A stretch of DNA of 64,000 nt from Eretmocerus hayati (GCA_029851415.1 CM056742.1:90076748-90140747), one strand, 5' to 3'. Positions 43,886 through 55,576 are shown, counted from the stretch's first letter. Notes: generated by a model not told the origin, from the letters alone. Translations and numbers: made by a program.

Positions 43886-45768
43886 CGATACGTCTGGTCC
43901 GATCTCATCCCGTCGCTCACGGCCTATCCCGGTCCCTTGGTGTGTGCGTTATCGGCATTATGGTTGAATGTTTACAATTTACCCGAGTGTAATTTCGTAT
44001 GTACTCACGCTGATGGTGTACGCGCCGTACCTCGTCATTTACTGTAATCCTCATCGTTTGTTATGCTGCTACTGTTTCTTGGTCAAGTCAAACACCCGTT
44101 CGAACTACTGTTTTTGGGTACTGCCCGCGACTGTCGCTGGCGCTCGAGGATTATCCGCCTCAACCGAATGGGGTCTACGTTTCTTCTGCTACCGACGGCC
44201 TGTATCACGCGATTTCCAATGCCCTATACAACATGATTCATAAGTACTCGATCAGCCGAAAATTTCCGAAAGTTCGTTGCGTCGTGATTTTTGCAAATTT
44301 TTTGCAAAGCGATTCGAAGCGATTTGAGGAATTACCGGGTCGTTGAAAATTATCAGATTCTGGTCATCAGAAGCATCAGAAAATGTCATCACATGTCATC
44401 AGTGGCATCAGTTGTTAAGATCATCAGATGTGATGCAGCGGACACGTGTTCCGATTTGAGGTTAAGTTACGCTGCGTAGTTGCATCAGTGCTGGTGGCAG
44501 CAATACCGCAAGTCGCGTGGCCGGGTGTTGGGTGTAGTGCGGAGAAGGTAAATTCCGCGATTGCCATTATGCTTGCCGTGTTCCTGGGCCTCAGGAGTTG
44601 CACGGGCCCGTGTCGTGTTTGTGTTTGTAGCGAGACCGAGTGATTGGTTTGCTTGGTGTAGGTGTGCCATTCCTGTGGTTGCTGTCGCTCGTCTGAATCA
44701 TCGGTCCGGGCCAGGAGTTTGCCGTCAGCCGCGGGCCTCTACATTCCGCCCGAAGTGAATTTAAGACCGCACAGCTGACCAGGCTGCGATGCAGCTTGTG
44801 GGGCGCAGCATCCGCTGGGCACAGCTCGATAATCAGCTCGTCCCCGTGTCAACTCTAGCTGTACGAAACATTGAGTTCAGATGAGTAGCCTGTTCAATTT
44901 CGCACAGTGATATTCTATTTAAAATTCAAGGGAGTGATTCTTTGTTGCTTCTTTTCATCTTCAGTGTTTTTGTGGCAGCGAAGAAATAATTTGGTGATTT
45001 GTTTGTTGCTCATCGGTGTGTGTGATTATGTGTATTTGGTTTGGGCACAGTTTCCTAGTCTACATTTAGCTAAAGGTATTGTGCACACTCATTCCATTCA
45101 TAACAAGTATGCATCTGGTTTGAGGAACTTTCACCCAAGCTACATTCATAATATTTTCATTTCTCCAAGTCTTATTAATTGATGCTATCTGTCGGGCTAA
45201 ACCTTATGGTTCTGAATTCAGATCCATGTATGAGGACCAAGCATTACTTTTGAGCTTGATTCTATTTCAATTTGATTTGACATGTAACTTGGATTGTGAA
45301 AGATTTTGGTTTTGGCTGTGAAAGATTGATTCATACCGTTCTAGCTGAGTGAGATGATATTGATGCCAAGTGATTTGATTCTTGACAATCCATTGGTATT
45401 GTGTTTGCTTGTTCTTTTGATTGATATCAATTCACCATAGCAAGTGGAATAGTTTTCTATGCAAGCCGTCTTTATCTAATTTGTTATGGTTCATGTCTTC
45501 CAATGTTTTTTCATTATACGGGTGAAGTCTTAGTATTTGAGTTGTATAAGTTCTTGAGGGATTTGAGCATCATTCTTGTAATTCACTCTTGTTTATTTAT
45601 TTATGTCAGATGATGAATAATGTTGGCTTTGGATTCATAAGTTGTATCCTACGATGAGTGAGCGGGCTTGAAAATGACAAGTGATCTGATTTAGGCTAAC
45701 CATTGGTATTGTACAGAATGCCTAACTCACCATGCATAATCCATCGAGGACAGCTTCATTTTTCAAAT
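43886..45768. other. No gene recognised; possible 5' LTR region
   Basis: This lies upstream of the gag of element 2 and could contain its 5' LTR, but I found no matching copy on the other side. A cluster of about eight (C/T)ATCAG motifs at 44347-44430 is the only clear pattern. Frames near 44450-44760 follow GC-rich composition and show no domain. Confidence 0.35.
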
Positions 45769-46240
45769 CAATTCTAGTTCTGTCTTAGGAATTTGTTCAT
45801 CTTGGAAAAAGATTGATGTTGTTTATGCGAGTTAACATTGACTTGAGTGATTTATTATTTGATCATTCATCGGTAATGTGCATTCCCCTTCAGTTTATCA
45901 GGATCCATCTGATGGACCATCATGACAATTTTTTATCAAATCATTGCCTATGAGGGTTGTAATGGGACACATGTCTTGATTTAATTTAATGTTTTTGATA
46001 AACCAATTCTGGTTCTGTCTTAGGAATTTGTTCATCTTGGAAAAAGATTGGTGTTGTTCATGTGAGTTAACATTGACTTTGAGTGATTGAGTTTTTGACC
46101 ATTTATCGGTAATGTGCATTCCCATTCAGTTTGTCAGAATCTATTCGATGGACCATGAAGACAATTTTTCATCATGTCATCGCCTATGAAGGGTGTAATG
46201 GGACACATGTCTTGATGTAATTTAATGTTTTTGATAGAAA
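45769..46240 (+). repeat. Two-copy tandem repeat, about 235-bp unit
   Basis: CAATTCTAGTTCTGTCTTAG at 45769 recurs as CAATTCTGGTTCTGTCTTAG at 46004. The whole unit through AATTTAATGTTTTTGATA is alignable with scattered substitutions. Weaker traces of related sequence (CATTGGTATTGTG, GATGAATAATGTTGG) occur at 45390, 45612, 45705 and 46332, so older copies surround it. Confidence 0.65.
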
Positions 46241-46515
46241 CCTGGTGTTCAGATATCCAATCTGAATTTTTTGACCAAGCCTTATATCTGACATTATCCC
46301 ATTTTCAATCCCATATTACCTTCATCCTGGGCGATGAATAATGTTGGTCTTGTGTTCGAGTGGTGTTCTTGTAAGAGTGAGCAGTGTTGTTATTGATGAA
46401 TGATCTGTGATTTGATGCTTGACTTTTGATACGTGTTACGTTTACTCATCCTATCCATCAGAATCCAGTCAATCCAGCAACCAGAACAATTTCTAGTAAA
46501 TTTTTTGTTCATAAA

Positions 46516-46564
46516 TTCACTTCTATCCAGTTTTTGTTCATACAAAAAACTGGATAGAAGTGAA
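46516..46564. repeat. 21-bp inverted repeat with 6-nt loop
   Basis: TTCACTTCTATCCAGTTTTTG (21 nt, 46516-46536) is repeated inverted at 46543-46564 with one extra A, around TTCATA. It sits exactly where LINE homology begins, so it probably formed during a faulty reverse transcription or repair event at the 5' junction. Confidence 0.75.
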
Positions 46565-47623
46565 CTCATAGCTGCAGCTCTTTTAGATCTTGCAAAAGCA
46601 TTTGACACGGTCAAACACCAGACACTGCTAAAGGAGCTAGAGAACATGGGTATCCGTGGTATTGCTAATAAGCTCATCCAAAGTTATCTTACAGATAGAT
46701 TACAAGTCGTAAAAATTGAAGAATTTAAAAGCAAGGCTTTAAAAATAGATATAGGTGTCCCACAAGGTACTATCCTTGGTCCACTGTTATTTATTTTGTA
46801 TCTAAATGATATTTTTTAATATGAATCTGAAGACTGTACTATTATCTCATATGCCGATGATACTATAATTATTTGTTCTAAAGCAAGTTGGAAAGAAGTT
46901 CTGTCGAGGCTAAAAGAACAATTAGGAACAGTCAAAGATTGGTTAGATTTTAATGAATTATCCCTAAATTTGGACAAAACAGTTTGTATCACTTTTGCAA
47001 ATTACAAAGATAGTTTACCTGAAAATTTTCACCTAGACATCAAAGGAAAGATAGAACAAAGTGTTGATAAAACCAAGTATCTTGGAGTCTACATTGACTG
47101 TCACCTAAGATGAGATTATGAAATATCGTGTAAAATTAATAGAACCAAGTATCTTGTTTACGTAATGAGTAGGCTGAGCTCGCTATTATCTATTAGCAAT
47201 CTGGCATCTATTATGTATGGCCTTTATTATTCAATTATCAACTATGGGATTATAGCCTGGGGATCTACCTGTAACTCAAACATCAAGCTGCTGGATAGCC
47301 TTCACAACAAAATCATGAAAATCATGAGAAGAAAGGATAAGGACTTCCTACAACCACTTGCACCAAAGAAAAATTTCATTTTAGAATGCTTGGGTTACAA
47401 CTATGATGATTTGAGTAGGAATTACTTATGTAGTGAATCAATCACGCGTAGGAAAGAAGTAAAAATACCTAGAGTACTGAAAAATGTTGGCAAAAAAAGC
47501 CATAACTATGTCGCCACCTTATATTTTAATAAACTTCCATTAGAGGCTAAAACTCTAGGGCGAAAAATGAGGAAAAAGATTCTTAAGAATTTTGTCAGAG
47601 ATATGAAACTAACTGAGAATTAA
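46565..47623 (+). pseudogene. 5'-truncated, broken LINE reverse transcriptase
   Basis: Translation starts inside the reverse-transcriptase domain: DLAKAFDTVKHQ, then GVPQGTILGPLLFILYLNDI. A TAA (46817-46819) interrupts it. YADD follows in the next stretch (about 46850), then a second stop at 47111-47113, and an open 152-codon C-terminal part (47165-47623) with the usual YYSIINYGIIAWG segment. The 3' region ends in a short ATTGA-type repeat (about 47826-47850), a tail style seen in some non-LTR elements. It belongs to a different family from the intact LINE at 54125-58590. Confidence 0.85.
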
Positions 47624-47850
47624 TGAACCAGAGTTCCCCTATAGTTTTAGAACGTAATGATGATCATTATTAGTATAAGTTTTCTCAATCTATATAGTAT
47701 TATTTATTTTATATTTTATACTTTTTATTTTTATATCTTATACTTTTGTACCAGTCTGCACACAGATGTTCTTACATCTCTGCAGAGAACCGTAATGGTT
47801 CTTGTTGTTATATCAACCTGGCTGAATAAATTGAAAATTGAATTGAATTG

Positions 47851-48251
47851 AAATATTTGAACGGCTCATTTGCTCCATATGATATTTGGCGAAATTTCTA
47901 TTTTCGAATTCCGGACAGGAGGAACCCATTATTGAGACTTCACTACCGTCTCTCGCCAATACTCTTGGTTTGTCTCACTCGAATCTAATTTGCAAGATAT
48001 GATTTGAAAGTCGATGTCAATAACTATTAATTGAGCATCGGTGATCAAATCCAGATGTTCGCTTTCAATCTCTTTTAATCCCTATTAATATCGATGCAAG
48101 TTTCCTTTAACATCTCGTCAGATGATGATCTTGCTTTACAACAACTTTTGGCCAGTCTTCAAGCATTTTTAGCCTCCTAGGGCTGGAATACTTCCCTGAG
48201 ACATCCAAGTTGTAGTAGACCTGTGATGCGAAAACAAAACGATTGAGTTTC
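47851..48251. other. No gene recognised
   Basis: Plain AT-rich DNA between the LINE fragment and the inverted repeat complex. Confidence 0.4.
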
Positions 48252-48527
48252 TCAGAGATGAAAAAGGCTGGAAAATTGCAAAACAGGTGAGCCCATTATC
48301 AGAATTCTTTGTTTGAAAAACTTGGAAAATTTTAATGGAGAGAGGCTAGTATTTATGTTTAATCGATCGAGAAAAACGTTGAACCCGCCTTTATTTTCAT
48401 CTCTAGGATCTTCGATCGTGGTTTTAATTGTATAATCAATTTGAATACCTTCCTCTGACTTTGAGGAATTGGTAAGGCTCAGGAGCAGGAAAATGATGGC
48501 CCTTCTCGAGGTGAATGAGCATCCCAA
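48252..48527 (-). CDS. Unrecognised 91-codon frame with a signal-like start
   Basis: An ATG-initiated minus-strand frame. Residues about 9-20 (RAIIFLLLSLTN) form a hydrophobic run after two Arg, as in a signal peptide, followed by a polar, acidic stretch. It lies in the left arm of the inverted repeat, and its first ten residues (MGCSFTSRRA) match the start of plus-strand frames at 49402 and 53105 (MVCSFTSWTA) in the right arm and in unit B. The shared start shows common descent of the arms, but the other two frames diverge and end early. Coding is uncertain. Confidence 0.17.
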   Translation of the reverse strand: MGCSFTSRRAIIFLLLSLTNSSKSEEGIQIDYTIKTTIEDPRDENKGGFNVFLDRLNINTSLSPLKFSKFFKQRILIMGSPVLQFSSLFHL

Positions 48528-49470
48528 ACTTGTTGACGATTCGCTTGATCGTTTTTGGACACTGCTATTTGTTTATAAATCCTTTTTTTCTTTTTTTTTG
48601 ATAAAGTGGTGTAACTTTTTTTCATAAACATTCATGGTGTATTCGGGATGAATCAGGGTGTCACCCAGGTGTCTCCTCTTCAATATCCCGTTGGGGTCAT
48701 CCCCATATCTTGTCCAGTTGATTCCCCAGAGCCAATTGTTTACAATTTTTGCACATGCCTCTCATTATGTCATAAAACATGATAAGACCCCTATTGGATA
48801 AGGAGTAACCCAAAAATGAGACCAAAAAATGGACTTCTTTCCTCGAGCTACCCCAGATTGAAAAGAGAAACAGGTTGATTGGCCACGTAGAACCCGAGAT
48901 TTTGTGAAAGAATACTCGGCGCTCGATTTTGAATTGCGCTGGATGTTGGTCTGCGTGGCTCGTTCACTCTTGGCGCGTAAGAACTTCAAAATTGAGTCCC
49001 TAGTATTTCTTCACAAAATTGCGGGTTCTACGTGGCCAATCTTCCTGATAATTTTTTTCATCTGGGGTAGCTTGTGGAAAGGAGGTTATTGGCTGGTTAC
49101 ATTTCCGGGTTTCTCCCTATCCAATAGGAGTATTATCAGGTTTTATTGCATATCGAGAGGCATGTGCAAAAATTATAAACAATCGGCTCTGGAAAATCAC
49201 CCGGAAAAGATATGATGATGATTCCAACGGAATGTTGAAGAGTAGACTCCTAGGTATCACCCTGATCCATCCCGTAATCACCGTGATTACGACCCATTGT
49301 TGATGAATACGTTACATCACTTTACCTGAAAAAAAAAAAAAAAAAAAAATTTAGGAACAAAAAGCAGTGTTCAAAAACGATTCAGCGAATCGTCACCAAC
49401 TTTGGTATGCTCATTTACCTCATGGACGGCTATTTTCCCGGGTATTCAGCCTCATTTGCCAACTTCTGGA
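48450..49470. repeat. Large inverted repeat (arms about 480-500 bp)
   Basis: Reverse-complemented sequence from about 48930 down to 48450 matches 48965-49470: shared landmarks are CCAATAGG, GCACATGCCTCT, AAGATATG-GATGA, CCCTGATxCATCCCG, GTTACA(C/T)CACTTTA and AACGAT(C/T)CAGCGAATCGTCA. The centre is near 48950. A poly-A run of about 21 (49329-49349) sits in the right arm. The right arm continues into unit A, so the left arm is a partial, inverted copy of the start of the repeat unit. Confidence 0.7.
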
Positions 49471-50756
49471 GGATTAACAACCATTTGTCTAAAGGGGGTC
49501 GGCTTCTGCTTAATCCTCTGTAACTCCAATGAAAAATGTACTAGAGCAATAGATTTTCTTTTATTCTGTAGGTCTTTTCCCTAGCTACAAGATGAGACCA
49601 GAGGGACTCGCTCGAAGTTATACCAACGGAGCTCAAGGCGTTAATTCACGAAATGTGTAGTTTTTCCAATGATTCATAGTTGATAACTCTTTTCCGGCCA
49701 GCGCGAGGACTCCGCCAAAAATTATAGGAAATTGGCTTTCGGTAATTATTGATGAAAGTCAGCCCAAACGATAGATCTTGCCGCTCTGATTAAAGGTTAT
49801 CATGGGTACAAAATACGAGAAGGTCCTCATTTTGATATCTCTTGTCTCCAATATGCCACTCGATGCTCCAAAGAATAGGATTATGAGTCGGTTTTCTATA
49901 AACTCTACCAGATTGCAAATTCATATTCATTACTCTTGGGTGCAGATTTGACAATATCATCAGTTTCTTGCAAGATGAGTAAAATGTATTGTGCGGTTCT
50001 GTGAGGAATCTGCTTGTTGAACAGAATAATATGTGGAGTACTGGCATAGCAGATTCTTTACCATGCAGCAACCCGAGTCTCTATTAAGAACTCTTGCTAT
50101 TGACGGCTTCGCTCCAGAATCGAAATGTATTTCTCAGTAATCATCACATGATTTGCTCCGATATGACTTCTATTCGAATGTGATGGGATACAAATATAAT
50201 ACTTTTGAAGAGTACTCCAGCTCATTGTGTCTCTGGAAGTGAGTTCTCATGTGGTTGGCGTCAGAAACAATGACCATCCTATTGATAATATTCATGACTC
50301 ATCATTTTTTTCGGGAAGGATACAAGATCGATGATTGTTGATGCACAGTCGATTCGATATTGACGAGTCATCGTATTTCATGACACTCAAGCGATATCTG
50401 GTTATGAATCACCCAATTGATACATCTCTGATTCATTACTGTCTTCCGGGGGATCCGATGAGATCGATGCTCGAATTTGGATCATCTCGATTCAGGAGAG
50501 TCAACACGTCTATTCCCGAACCATTTCACCGTCTCAAGTCATCATCACATTTTTCCACGAGTATCTTTGTGATCCATCTTGACATAGTCGAATCGAAAAG
50601 AGACTCTCTTTTCCTGATCAATTCATGAATGAGGAATCATCGGAATTGCTTGGACGTCGCTCTTTGTGATGATGGAGAGATTAGGAAGAAATTCTTCCCG
50701 TCAATCTTTCATTTATCCCGGAATATTCCTCGTGAGATTCTTCGATAAGGGTACCT

Positions 50757-51130
50757 GAAGCTAGCGAACACTAACTCACGAATCGGGCCCGAACCAATTT
50801 CACTTTTTATTACTATTTTATTACTAATTTATTACTAAAGAGAAAAATTTATTACCGGTCATGGGCCCGAAATACGAGAGTTTTTGCTAGCGGAAGCTTA
50901 CGCTAGCGAATACGTGGCCGAGGAAAGATCGTACGGGGATGTGCAATAGCTCATTGTTTATTACTTTTTTATTACTCTCAGAATATGTCCTCAAAATATG
51001 CGTGTGATATGATTCAGCTGAAATATGATGGTTTTCGCTAGCGTAAGCTTACGATAGCGAACACCATATACCGGCGTAGCTTGGAGGACACTCAGAACTA
51101 CACGGGTTTTCATTACTTTTTTAATACTCT
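50757..51130 (+). promoter_or_regulatory. GCTAGCG palindrome / ATTACT module of unit A
   Basis: Three repeats of one arrangement occur: a GCTAGCG half-site or palindrome followed by GAA(C/T)AC, then 60-90 bp later two or three ATTACT motifs separated by 5-8 bp. The palindromes are at 50886-50907 (GCTAGCGGAAGCTTACGCTAGC) and 51035-51060, with a half-site at 50760. The regular order and conservation in unit B suggest protein-binding sites or a repeat in its own right. Confidence 0.45.
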
Positions 51131-51369
51131 CGAAAGGTATAGTCGAGATAGTCCCGAGACCAAGAGGAAACCAATATTTGGGCCTGAGGCTGGACGAGAG
51201 CTGGAACGGGGCGAGATGAGAAATATGTGATAGACTGAGCTACCTCTGTACAATAACGTGCGAATGAAAAAATTCCATCGCATACGGAAACCTGTCTGAC
51301 GATGAGCAGGGTACACATGAGTCTTCAGAGATGATAGGGAATCGATAACGGATCAGCAAACTCGATCAT

Positions 51370-52945
51370 AGGGCCCAAAACAGGGGAGACCCTGCTCAAA
51401 GTTATTATAGTCGCAGTCGAGACGTCACAGGGGGATGCAGAGAGTTCCAATGGACCCGAAACTCTGAGAAACCTCAGATCGAGTGATCAGGTACCATCGA
51501 CTGAGACCAAAGAATTTATTACCAGCCAGCACCCTCGGCTATGGGGTCCAAAACGGGGCGGAATCGAGCTTTGAGCAGTTATCTGCCCAGTTATGACGCC
51601 ACTGTGGGTTGTAGGATGTTCCAATGGACCCGAAACTCTACAGAAGCCTAGATCAAGCAGTCACGTACTATCTCTGAAGCCCAGAGAGTTTATTACCAGT
51701 CAGCACCCTCGGCTATGAGGCCCGAAACAAGGGAAAATCAAGCTTTGAGCAGTTATCTGCCCAGTTATGACGCCACTGTGGGTTGGAGGATGATCCAACG
51801 GACCCGAAACTCGACAGAACCTCAGATCAAGTGGTTATGTACCATGAATGATGCCCAGAGAATCGATTACCAGTCATTACCCTCGGCTGTGGGGCCCAAA
51901 ACAGGGCGAAATCAAGCTTTGAGCAGTTATCTGCGCAGTTATAACGCCACTGTGGGTTGTAAGATGATCCAATGGACCCGAAACTCTACAGAACCCTAGA
52001 TCAAGTTGTCACGTACTATCTCTGATGCCCAGAAAATTCATTACCAGTCAACACCCTCGGCTTTCGGGCCCAAAACAGGGCGAAATCAAGCTTTGAGCAG
52101 TGATCTGCGCAGTTATAACGCCACTGTGGGTTGTAAGATGATCCAATGGACCCGAAACTCTACAGAACCCTAGATCGAGTTGTCACGTACTATCTCTGAT
52201 GCCCAGAAAATTCATTACCAGTCAGCACCCTCGGCTATCGGGCCCAAAACAGGGCGAAATCAAGCTTTGAGCAGTGATCTGCGCAGTTATAACGCCACTG
52301 TGGGTTGTAAGATGATCCAATGGACCCGAAACTCTACAGAACCCTCGATCAAGTTGTCACGTACTATCTCTGATGCCCAGAAAATTCATTACCAGTCAGC
52401 ACCCTCGGCTATCGGGCCCAAAACAGGGCGAAATCAAGCTTTGAGGAGTTATAACGCCACTGAGGGTTGTAAGATGATCCAATGGACCCGAAATTCTACA
52501 GAACCCTCGATTAAGTTGTCACGTACTATCTCTGATGCCCAGAGAATTCATTACCAGTCAGCACCCTCGGCTATCGGGCCCAAAACAGGGTGAAATCAAG
52601 CTTTGAGCAGTTATAACGCCACTGTGGGTTGTAAGATCATCCAATGGACCCGAAACTCTACAGAACCCGAGACCAAGTAGTCGAGTACTATCTTTGATGC
52701 CCAAAGAATTTATAACCAGTCAGCACCCTCGGCTATCGGGCCCAAAACAGGGCGAAATCAAGCTTTGAGCAGTTATCTTCGCAGTTATAACGCCACTGTG
52801 GGTTGTAAGATGATCCAATGGACCCGAAACTCTACAGAACCCGAGATCAAGTAGTCACGTACTATCTTTGATGCCCAAAGAATTTATAACCATCCAGCAC
52901 CCTCGGCTATGGGGCCCAAAACAGGGCGGGATCCAGCTTTCCGCA
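51370..52945 (+). repeat. 174-bp tandem array of unit A (about 9 copies)
   Basis: The landmark CCCTCGGCT recurs every 174 bp (51540, 51714, 51888, 52062, 52236, 52410), then twice at 162 bp (52572, 52734) and again at 174 bp (52908). Both lengths are multiples of three; the short copies lack 12 bp. The plus-strand frame stays open over several monomers (51715-51999, 52180-52593) with a 58-residue periodic peptide, but stops interrupt it in other monomers, so coding is not established. Interior monomers are the most similar, edge monomers the most diverged, as expected for a satellite. Confidence 0.88.
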
Positions 52946-54124
52946 CAATTATGACGGTTCTAGGTATCACCCTGATCCATCCCGTAATCACCGTGATTAC
53001 GACCCATTGTTTATGAATACGTTACATCACTTTACCTGAAAAAAAGAAGAAATTTAGGAACAAAAAGCAGTGTTCAAAAACGATTCAGCGAATCGTCACC
53101 AACTTTGGTATGCTCATTCACCTCATGGACGGCTATTTTCCCGGGTATTCAGCCTCATTTACCAACTTCTGGAGGATTAACAACCATTTGTCTAAAGCAG
53201 GTCGGCTTCTGCTTAATCCTCTGTAACTCCAATGAAAAATGTACTAGAGCAATAGATTTTCTTTTATTCTGTAGGTCTTTTCCCTAGCTACAAGATGAGA
53301 CCAGAGGGACTCGCTCGAAGTTATACCAACGGAGCTCAAGGCGTTAATTCACGAAATGTGTAGTTTTTCCAATGATTCATAGTTGATAACTCTTTTCCGG
53401 CCAGCGCGAGGACTCCGCCAAAAATTATAGGAAGTTGGCTTTCGGTAATTATTGATGAAAGTCAGCCCAAACGATAGATCTTGCCGCTCTGATTAAAGGT
53501 TATCATGGGTACAAAATACGAGAAGGTCCTCATTTTGATATCTCTTGTCTCCAATATGCCACTCGATGCTCCAAAGAATAGGATTATGAGTCGGTTTTCT
53601 ATAAACTCTACCAGATTGCAAATTCATATTCATTACTCTTGGGTTCAGATTTGACAATATCATCAGTTTCTTGCAAGATGAGTAAAATGTATTGTGCGGT
53701 TCTGTGAGGAATCTGCTTGTTAAACAGAATAATATGTGGAGTACTGGCATAGCAGATCCTTTACCATGCAGCAACCCGAGTCTCTATTGAGAACTCTTGC
53801 TATTGACGGCTTCGCTCCAGAATCGAAATGTATTCCTCAGTAATCATCACATGATTTGCTCCGATATGACTTCTATTCGAATGTGATGGGATACAAATAT
53901 AATACTTTTGAAGAGTACTCCAGCTCATTGTGTCTCTGGAAATGAGTTCTCATGTGGTTGGCGTTAGAAACAATGACCATCCTATTGATAATAATCATGA
54001 CTCATCATTTTTTTCGGGAAGGATATAAGATCGATGATTGTTGATGCACAGTCGATTCGATATTGACGAGTCATCGTATTTCATGACACTCAAGCGATAT
54101 CTGGTTATGAATTGCCCAATTGAT

Positions 54125-54170
54125 TTTCTCAACATCAATCGCAACTCTGGTTGGGAGCTGACGACGTACA
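54125..54170 (+). promoter_or_regulatory. Possible internal promoter of the LINE
   Basis: An initiator-like TCAATC (54135-54140) is followed some 27 nt later by CGACGTA (54162-54168), which resembles the downstream promoter element (RGWCGTG) used by jockey-type elements. Five of seven positions match, so this is tentative. Confidence 0.3.
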
Positions 54171-54361
54171 GCATCAATGTCCTATGAGAATTATTCCAAA
54201 ATTGGTTTTTGTTTTGAACTGTCTGTGCTGTTTTGAACTGTATCGACGTGACTTGAATTTTGAGTTTTTGGTATCCAGAAAAAGTATTAGTATCCCAAAA
54301 TAGGCCTCAGTGTGCTTGCTGTCTCGTGTATAACCTATATTATTGTCTCAAGAAACTCCTA

Positions 54362-55576
54362 ATGAACATGAATGATGAAAACAAGAAGATCACTCGTCAA
54401 TCCACTGTGCAATGGCTTAATTCCCTATCGGTGGCAAAATTTAATAACAAATCTTGTGCACATTGTAAAGATCCATGTGTTTCAGGATATGCATGTAAAC
54501 AATGCTCAAATGTGTATGATCAAGCATGTGCAATAAGGTGTGTTACAAGTAAGGTGGGAGTTTTCAAGTGCTGTATGGTGCAATCTAAGCCACCCGAAGG
54601 AAGTCATAGTCAAATTATCATCCCTCCGAAGACTTCGAATGGTACAAACATGAATCTTGAAGCTCATTCAGTAAACAATAGTGGTGCTTGTGTGGGGAGT
54701 GATGCTACTAGCCTCTCGAATGCTCAGATGAGCTCACTGGATTTTAAACTACTCAACATGCAAACTTCCTTAGTAAATCAGCTTTTTGGTAAACTCTCAG
54801 AGATGAAGTCTGAGCTGAATCAAAATATCAGTGATTCTAAAAATGTTGTGGAGCAGACATTAAAGAATGAGCTTGCTGATGTGAAGTCTTCTATTAATAG
54901 TATTCAAGAGAGTGTTGCAAAATTTGAGGATAGAATAAAGAAAGTGGAAGATGTAGTTGATGCTCTTAAGATTAATGACATGAAGCTTGATGAATGTTCA
55001 TCTGATATTACCAATGTCAAGGAAGATCTGTTGCAGTTAAAATCTCAGTTTTCAAGTATGACAGCTCAATTCTCAGGATCTCTCTCAAATTCTAATCAAT
55101 CTTTACATACTGAAGAAATATATTCTGAAGTAATTGAGAGGAGCAAGAGACAAAATAATATAATTTTATTCAATGTACCTGATGGTGAATCTATCCAAGA
55201 CCATGTGACAATTAGTGAGTACCTAGCTGAAATTGATAAGTCACTGGAATCTTGCTCTTTTGTAAGTAGGCGACTGGGAAAATTTGTACAAGACAAGACT
55301 CGACCAATTATAGTCACCTTTACTGACTTTAACCATGCTTTGTGTGTGCTGAAAAATAAGTTCAAAATTCCTGAACCTGTTAAAGCTGCTGCTGACTTGA
55401 CTGCTAATCAAAGGAAACATATGGCTGAGTTGCGTCTTAAGCTGGAAGATCATAACAAGCGTTTTCCAAACAACCCTATGACCATAAAATTTGTGAACAA
55501 AGTTCCTCAATTAGTTGATGCCTCTAAAGCTGCCCCAAAAAACTCTCAAGGTGGCTCAGCTCCAGAAAAATCATAA
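54362..55576 (+). CDS. LINE ORF1 protein (zinc finger, coiled coil, RNA-binding region)
   Basis: The first ATG of the open frame is at 54362, giving 404 codons; an upstream extension has no ATG. A Cys-rich PHD-like finger holds C32, C35, C45, C48, C56 and C60. A Ser-rich linker follows, then a long region with heptad character (about residues 140-270, e.g. KFEDRIKKVEDVVDALKI). After that comes an RRM-like or transposase_22-like region starting RQNNIILFNVPDG (about residue 260), with a basic C-terminus. Such proteins form trimers, bind the element's RNA and act as chaperones in the ribonucleoprotein particle. The stop codon is TAA at 55574-55576. The end of the frame overlaps ORF2 by 49 nt and contains the slippery heptamer at 55537-55543. 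Confidence 0.85.
   Translation: MNMNDENKKITRQSTVQWLNSLSVAKFNNKSCAHCKDPCVSGYACKQCSNVYDQACAIRCVTSKVGVFKCCMVQSKPPEGSHSQIIIPPKTSNGTNMNLEAHSVNNSGACVGSDATSLSNAQMSSLDFKLLNMQTSLVNQLFGKLSEMKSELNQNISDSKNVVEQTLKNELADVKSSINSIQESVAKFEDRIKKVEDVVDALKINDMKLDECSSDITNVKEDLLQLKSQFSSMTAQFSGSLSNSNQSLHTEEIYSEVIERSKRQNNIILFNVPDGESIQDHVTISEYLAEIDKSLESCSFVSRRLGKFVQDKTRPIIVTFTDFNHALCVLKNKFKIPEPVKAAADLTANQRKHMAELRLKLEDHNKRFPNNPMTIKFVNKVPQLVDASKAAPKNSQGGSAPEKS

Larger units (their letters stand above)
49250..52959 (+). repeat. 3.7-kb repeat unit A
   Basis: From CTAGGTATCACCCTG at 49250 the sequence is repeated almost exactly from 52960 onward, directly after unit A ends. The unit consists of unique sequence without a supported frame (49350-50750), a palindrome module (50757-51130), and a 174-bp tandem array (51370-52945). 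Conserved stretches differ from unit B at only a few percent of positions. It holds the unoccupied form of the LINE insertion site (AATTGAT at 50415-50421). Confidence 0.85.

Noticed and set aside
44446..44758. Short frames at 44.45-44.76 kb as a coding exon
   Set aside because: Three mutually overlapping frames on both strands with no domain. Composition effect.
49790..50071. 93-codon frame conserved between units A (49790) and B (53493) as a gene
   Set aside because: The units are nearly identical throughout, so conservation of the frame carries no information, and no domain is visible.
51370..52945. CRISPR or protein-coding repeat gene for the 174-bp array
   Set aside because: No spacers. 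The frame is broken in several monomers and there is no start context, so satellite DNA is the simpler reading.
54260..54361. ORF1 start upstream at 54260
   Set aside because: The codon is TTG, and the extension is not needed for any domain; the first ATG at 54362 is preferred.
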